This document shows, piece after piece, positions 58,314 through 64,000 of a DNA stretch of 64,000 bases (position 1 is its first letter; the number at the start of each line of letters is the position of its first letter). The translations under genes and the position numbers were made by a program. The stretch lies in contig ML677333.1 of assembly GCA_007922305.1 (NCBI GenBank), positions 20,109,555-20,173,554 of the forward strand, in the 5' to 3' direction. The DNA is from Dermatemys mawii (lineage: Eukaryota > Chordata > Testudines > Dermatemydidae). Under the pieces are notes generated by a model. That model saw only the letters and a list, made by a program, of their open reading frames with translations. It had not been told where the DNA came from and did not search any database.

Positions 58314-58527
58314 TGCACATGTCTCTAGAAGGTTTCCACTTGTGTGTTTTTGAAGGTTTGTCAGTCCTAGAAGTACAGCAATTCAGTAAAGATGACAGCA
58401 TTCCTAATGCAGCTGAAGAACAAGTAAATGAAACTTGGCTTAGAAATGCTGAAGGTGGTGGGATTACAAAAGCCCTCACGGATACTACCCAGTTTCAACA
58501 CAAAGTCCTTTTGGTTGCTATTGAGAA
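58314..58527 (+). CDS. Candidate host exon of an unknown protein
   Basis: A 214-bp stretch is open in one frame and reads like protein: E-G-L-S-V-L-E-V-Q-Q-F, A-A-E-E-Q-V-N-E-T-W-L-R-N, A-L-T-D-T-T-Q-F-Q-H-K-V-L-L-V-A-I-E. It follows a pyrimidine tract and AG (CTTTTTTTGTGCACTTAACAG, ending 58313) and ends at AA|GTAAGC (58527). With those sites both intron phases are defined (2 bases, 70 codons, 2 bases). I cannot name the protein. The open frame reaches back to 58133, but that part is antisense LINE and not coding. It could also be a chance open frame. Confidence 0.35.
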
Positions 58528-61500
58528 GTAAGCAATACACCAAATAAACTATTTGTCCAAACTTAACACAACCCACACAAATGTCATAGGATGAATTACG
58601 TCTGAGACACACTAATGTTATCATTTGCTTGTATTCCTAGGAATAGATGTTGATACACATTCTTAAGGGATGCAGAAATTGCAGAATCAATCTTTATTGT
58701 AGACAAAACAAAAAATACTTTATCTTATTACAGTAGCAGCAGGGCAATTGTGCATAGTTGCTCTGGCTCAGATTTGAATCCACAGATGACAAGATCAGAG
58801 ATATGGCAGCAGGTTTTTCTGATCTTAAAACACTCATGTTATGAAGCCGCATGTAGCTTCTGGATAAAAGAAGGTGAGAGGTGCTTAAGATGTACATTAG
58901 ATAATGACAGATAACAAATGTAAACCAACGTTAATTTATAAGGAGCCAGAGAGAAATTAGCAGCAGCAGCTTGGAGGAATTGTGCTGATAAAGACATGAA
59001 CCAGTTAAATGTATGGAGTCTTATGTGGCTTTTCTACAGCTCTGCCTGGTTTCCAGTGAGTGGAATCAGAATGTTTTTTTCACTGAGTCCTAACTTTGAA
59101 TTAACTAACATGAAACCTGAACCACAGGTACTTGCATTAATACACTTCCTGCATTTAATTGCATTTTTCATTTAAATAATATCCTACCATTTCAGGCTGA
59201 ATTTTTGTGTGTGTGTAACAATGCATTATTATTACTCAAAGGCTCAGTTGTTCTTTGTAGGCATTGGCCTACACTGGGGAAAGTGTCAAATCACATCGTC
59301 CCAGCAGGTGCTCCAAGAAGCACCACACAGGTGTATGGCGGAGCCACACCACTGCTGCACACCTGGTGGCAAAGCAAGTTACTCTGTAACTCAGCATGTT
59401 AAGAGAGTGACTACTGCCACTAGGCAAGTACAGTCCTTGTTCTCAAGAGAGCAAGGACTCGGCATGTGGTTATCACCCGTACAGGGAGATTCCTTACAAT
59501 CACCTGGTCTTCCGATACAGATTCACTTGTCTGCAGTACTTCCCTGTGAGGATTCTTTTGTGTTGCGGAGTGCGGGTAGTAGTTAACAATGTCTTCCTCC
59601 AGAGTGTATCCCCTTGAGAGCCTTTTGGTCTGTTTAAAAAATAAGTTTACAAACCTATCTGAGGGTGACGAGAGTGTAGAGAAGGAATCTCTTCATATAG
59701 CCAGTCTCTGATGTTAAAGCTATTTTAAGAATTCATGACATATTCTTGGCAATCCTAAAAAGATGTCATTTTCCTTCCCTTTACCCCTCACTCACTGTTT
59801 TTACTGTAAGCTTTTAGCTATGTTCCCCCTCTAGTTTCACTGTACCTTTTCCAACTTTCTCTGGCAGCTAATAAATTTTACTGGATTTTTTTGTAAGCAA
59901 CAGTTTCTTTTAAAAAAACAAAGAGCCTCATCTTGCTTGCCTTGCTTTTGTGAGAAGCCTTTTAGAAGCCACTCCTCAGAGGGGTACAGTAAGCAGAATT
60001 TGGCTGTACATAGCAAAATGATCTGATTGAAGACTGTTCTCCTCAGGACCATACTTTTGGTGCCTCAGGTTGAGAAGAGGCAGGAAAGAGTGTCTCCCAA
60101 AGCAAAATGATCTTTGCAAAGATGAATCATCACTGAGGAGGAGGCCCCAGATCACCTTCTTGATTGTATGGATTATAGTAAGCAGAGAGCTCAATCTCTG
60201 ATGTAATGGGAAGAAACACAGTACATGGCACTCCTCCAAGGATTAGGAGGCTTTGTGTTATTATACGAATCTTTTCTAAATGAGGATGAAGATTCATTTT
60301 AAAAACTCTTTGAAACGTAAGCTAAGATGAAGCTGATTTCTCCCACCCACTTAGATATTTCATCTAATAACTCCACCACTTCGCCCCCACCTCCAAATCC
60401 CAGAAAATTGGCTGCTGGCTTTTCTGAGTTATCCTTATGGCACATGGCCCCAAAAGGAATTCTTGATATCTTTTATATATTTTTAAATTAAAATATAATT
60501 TATCATGCCAATTACAAGCCATCTAATTGCTCTGTTAAAATATGTCCAAACGAATTCCAAGTTAGATAAAACAACCTGATTATCTGGTCCCCCTGTCAAA
60601 AGCCAACACTGAAGTCAATTGCTATCTTGCGGTTGACTTGCAGGGGCCCTGGACTGGGCCTTTACTGTTAAAAAACAATTTACTGATGCAAAATAAATAA
60701 AACACAAAATGTACAACAAGCTGCATGCAGGCAGGATGTATTCATCTCTTTTCCACGGGGTCTGCGTGAGTCTATACCAAGAACAGTATACTTCACACTA
60801 ATAAGTCACATATATGTACTGTGGTATATTTCAATATGAAAGATGCACTCTTTATTCATAATTCTCCCTTTCTTAATTTCTACATAGTTCAAGGAGCTCA
60901 AGCTCATGCAAGCTGTAAACTACAAGTAGAAGGCAATTGCTCATTTTAATGAACATCTTTCTGCTCATATTATTGGCCCCAATCCACTCTTTATTGGCAT
61001 AGCATTACTAAAACCAAGCACAGATGTATAAATTCAAAGGCAGATGGCTAGAATGTATTAGAGGTTCATTGCTGTTATCCCCAAATAAAAGTTTTTTTTT
61101 CAGTACAATAAGATGCCAGCAGTGATGTACTACTCTGATCCTTTAATGTACTGTGGGAGACCCCTCTTTCAGACTCTGATAGGACTCTTATGAAATGCAG
61201 CCAACAAGCAGCAACAACTATATTTTTCCTCTGAGCAGATGACAGATGATCTAGTTGCAGGATGACAAAGGCATTTTATAATAATTAGTTGAGATAGGTA
61301 TTTGATTCTCTGTCTTTGCAGTTTGGATAGTAGTCTGAGGGTTCTTCAAAGAATAGATCAATAATATACTATGCAGTCCTGGCTGAAATTATTTCTATGC
61401 ATGAGAGACAGGATCATTCTGTTTCTCAAGGTATGATAGATGTAAGAGAAAAAGGGGCTGTACACTACAGGCCCAGTTCAGTCCCAAAATCAGAAGTTAC

Positions 61501-63670
61501 ACTGACTAGAATAAACTTTTATTTCCCACCACATACACAGTGGCTGGATTTGGCATCATGTGAGTGTTATAAAATGTTCCATGTTTCACACTCATGTTTA
61601 CCTAAGGAATCTTATCAGATTAATTCAACATATAAATGAAGCCCATGCAGAAAGCAGAGAAGGTTGGCACCACGTTTACTCCATTGTGGAAAGAAACAAA
61701 GCCAGGAGAGGGAGATAGACGAGATCAGCTTGCCATTATGAAGTTGCTGCCACGTGCTCACTGTAATGTGACTTTTTTCATGCTGCAAACAATCTTCCAG
61801 TCTTGCTTTGTATGTGAATGATTTCATGTAACTACATCTTGAGGAGTATGAAGTGAGTTGGTCCACTGCCCTATTACATGTTGGCAACAAAATGAAGATC
61901 AGATCGCGTGGTTACTAAAAATTCCAAGGCAGTTTTCATAAGAGTGGGAATGTCGGCTAGTGATAAAAGGTTGAGGTTTGGTCTGGAAAAATACCTGAAT
62001 GTTTGGATATTTTCCTGCCATGTTTCTCCCAAATATTCAGATTTTGATTCTTTTTTAAAAAGAAAAGGGTAGCTGCAGATTTCCCCCTAAATGGCTTCCA
62101 TGTAAGATTTGCAATACTACTTGAATTCAGTCATTCTAATCATTCCATGATACTGATTTGTGACATAGAAGCATTTCTGCTTTCAATCCCAATCAGAACC
62201 AGGAAGTGCAGACATCAGTGAAAATGGGTATCTATATCTATATCGATATAGATATTTAATTTGACAACTCCTTTTGAACTTAAAATAAAATAGATTTGGA
62301 TTTTGTTCTTATGCAAGGTGGCACGTAATTTTAAGATATGGTTAATACTAGCTCTTCATTACAGAAATAATGCTTGAAAGGGATTTAGAGCAAAGCTTTG
62401 CTTGCAAGACTTCCTTGCTGAAATTAACGAATGCAGTGACATTGTTTCATCAAACTAAACATCCACAATAAAGCAAAGACGCATTGGCAAAGAGACTGAG
62501 GACACTTACAGCACATCTGCATTGGTGAATGAATATGAAAATTGAAATATATGGCCAGTATTGCAGGAAGAATATTGTGGTTAGCTCAGTAGCCATCCAA
62601 AAATATCAGAGTGGTGCTGTAAGGATCTATGAATAAGAGGGAATATAATTACATGTGTAATAACCATTTAGTATGGTGCATAGCAGTACTTTGCATTCTA
62701 TATAAGCCTCCATTCTAAGATCGCAGAGTGATTTAGCACCAGTAGTGGCATGATCAAGAGGACTGAGAATGGGCAATGGAATCTGACTCTCCAGAGTTCT
62801 CAACCTGCTCCTGAGAATGATTTGCTATACAGACTGAGGAAAATCACTTAGAATAGCTTATACCACAGATGTGGTTTCCCCTACTGCAAAATAACGCTCT
62901 TTGGAGTGTTGTGGGGTTTGTTAACACCTGGTGTGCCTCAAAAATGTTATTTAATGCTAGGCCTTACTAATTTACTAAGCAGCATAACATTGTTGTGAGG
63001 TATTGTTCTGAGTAAACTGAGGCACAGATCTTTAGGCTAAATCCAGTTCAGGATTGCATCTAAAAGTCACCGATTAAGGCAATAAAATAACTCACCAGTG
63101 AGTCAGTGGTGTACTTACATGAGGAAAATCTAATATTTGTCCATCTCGGGCACACAACTGGAACCATCTCTATTGCTAACTCATCAAATTACTACACTGC
63201 GAGTACTTCTGAAAAAGGGGAGAAGAGTTGGTATAGAGTCGGGCTTTCTGTCATATCTTGCTGTCTAGGTCATCATGAGTAAAAGCCATTGGAGGAGGGG
63301 AAAGAGAGAAGAGATACTCCTTCCTCAATGATGAAGTAAAGGGAATATGTCAGGTGTGTGTTTTGTGTTTTCCACAGGCATTAGCTACCTTCAGTATCTG
63401 TTGAAGGGTACTTGGCTATATGATTTGGCTGAAGCTGTGATCACACTGCTCTAGATCATGTAGTCTAATCCTTCCACCTATGTGCTGGTGGTGTCCTGGC
63501 CCATGCTTCTCTTTTCACCACTGGAGGTAAGTCCAAGCATTTTTCCAGTTTTCCACTGAGCTAAAGTGGAATCAATGGCTGACTTAACAATGTGATTGAG
63601 TTTGCTGCATATGCTTATCTACTGCCTACATCACACTAAGCAGGGTTTGGCCCTGTGTGAATTGCATATG
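58528..63670. other. No gene recognised; a few small repeats
   Basis: 59205-59586 has overlapping plus-strand frames without motif. 59837-60239 and 61397-61890 hold short frames on both strands. A near-perfect palindrome ATCTATATCGATATAGAT lies at 62235-62252. No tRNA, rRNA or LINE motif is visible. Confidence 0.5.
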
Positions 63671-63671
63671 G

Positions 63672-64000
63672 CAGTGGTTTTCAAACTTATTTGATTGTCT
63701 CCCTCCCCCCATTTTTGTGTCTGTAGTAGTTTACACCCCACTCCCTACTACACAGGAACATATACTGATATATACGATGGTGATGCTTCACCTGAATCAG
63801 TTCCGGCTTCTTTGTTGTTGTTTTTCTACTGCATGAAAGAGCCAGCAATTCATTATAATATACTTACAGTTTAATGTGTACACTGCATCGTAGCAAATGG
63901 ATTAACATACAGATGGCAATGACTTTGTATGCTATTCAAGCTTAGCAGAAATCTGTCAAAATGCACAATGCCATCTGGAGTCAAATGTACAGCGCCATCT
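63672..64000 (+). mobile_element. hAT-type element, left end, cut by the window edge
   Basis: CAGTGGTTTTCAAAC is a hAT terminal repeat and resembles the 13613 fragment. The matching right end would lie beyond 64000, so length and duplication cannot be checked. Confidence 0.6.

Noticed and set aside
59205..59586. 125-codon plus-strand frame
   Set aside because: Two overlapping plus frames are open and neither has a motif. It could not be separated from chance.

Overview
This is non-coding, repeat-dense vertebrate DNA with no gene I can assign to a host locus. The mix of CR1 and L2 LINE relics, a tRNA-related SINE, hAT-type elements with 8-bp target duplications, Ty3/gypsy relics, solo LTRs and many palindromic MITE-like repeats, with no L1 or Alu, points to a sauropsid. 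From remembered repeat families a turtle is most likely and a crocodilian is the alternative. This is inference, not a database match.

Layout. 1-10 kb: mostly unassigned AT-rich DNA, a minus-strand CR1 relic (3110-4400), and an L2 relic split by a plus-strand CR1 (6550-7990). 10-17 kb: a compound GT/GA microsatellite, several MITE-like repeats, a hAT fragment, and a SINE split by a 301-bp MITE flanked by TAA. 17.8-21.3 kb: mosaic LINE and gypsy fragments, an LTR-like repeat, and a clean 617-bp solo LTR (CATT duplication). 22.6-28.5 kb: a degenerate Ty3/gypsy element (gag, zinc knuckle, RT, RNase H, then integrase tail, polypurine tract and LTR start). Its middle is occupied on the minus strand by a protein-coding block of about 1.7 kb (25760-27472). 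That block encodes a roughly 570-residue Cys-rich protein, probably a DNA-transposon protein, of a family I cannot name, broken by two frameshifts. It is the most interesting object here.

28.5-45 kb: mainly unassigned DNA with fold-back repeats. It also holds a 1288-bp hAT insertion with a perfect 8-bp duplication (CAATACAG) and CpG-rich, C-rich cargo (37376-38663), and an 803-bp TIR-bounded element rich in C (41246-42048). 45-58 kb: a long open CR1-type RT fragment with intact FADD (46000-46820), a 594-bp hAT element with duplication GTCTAGGA, a 1.5-kb LTR-like unit with a 62-bp minisatellite, a 232-bp inverted-dimer repeat with 10-bp direct repeats, a 477-bp solo LTR (TGGTC duplication) and a minus-strand LINE 3' end (57488-58225). 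At 58314-58527 lies the only candidate host exon: an open, coding-looking 214-bp stretch between plausible splice sites. 58.5-64 kb is unassigned apart from the left end of a hAT element at the window edge.

The elements do not form a pathway. The window records nested insertions, and several can be ordered in time: L2 before CR1, SINE before MITE, gypsy before the minus-strand transposon. It may be intronic if the candidate exon is real.
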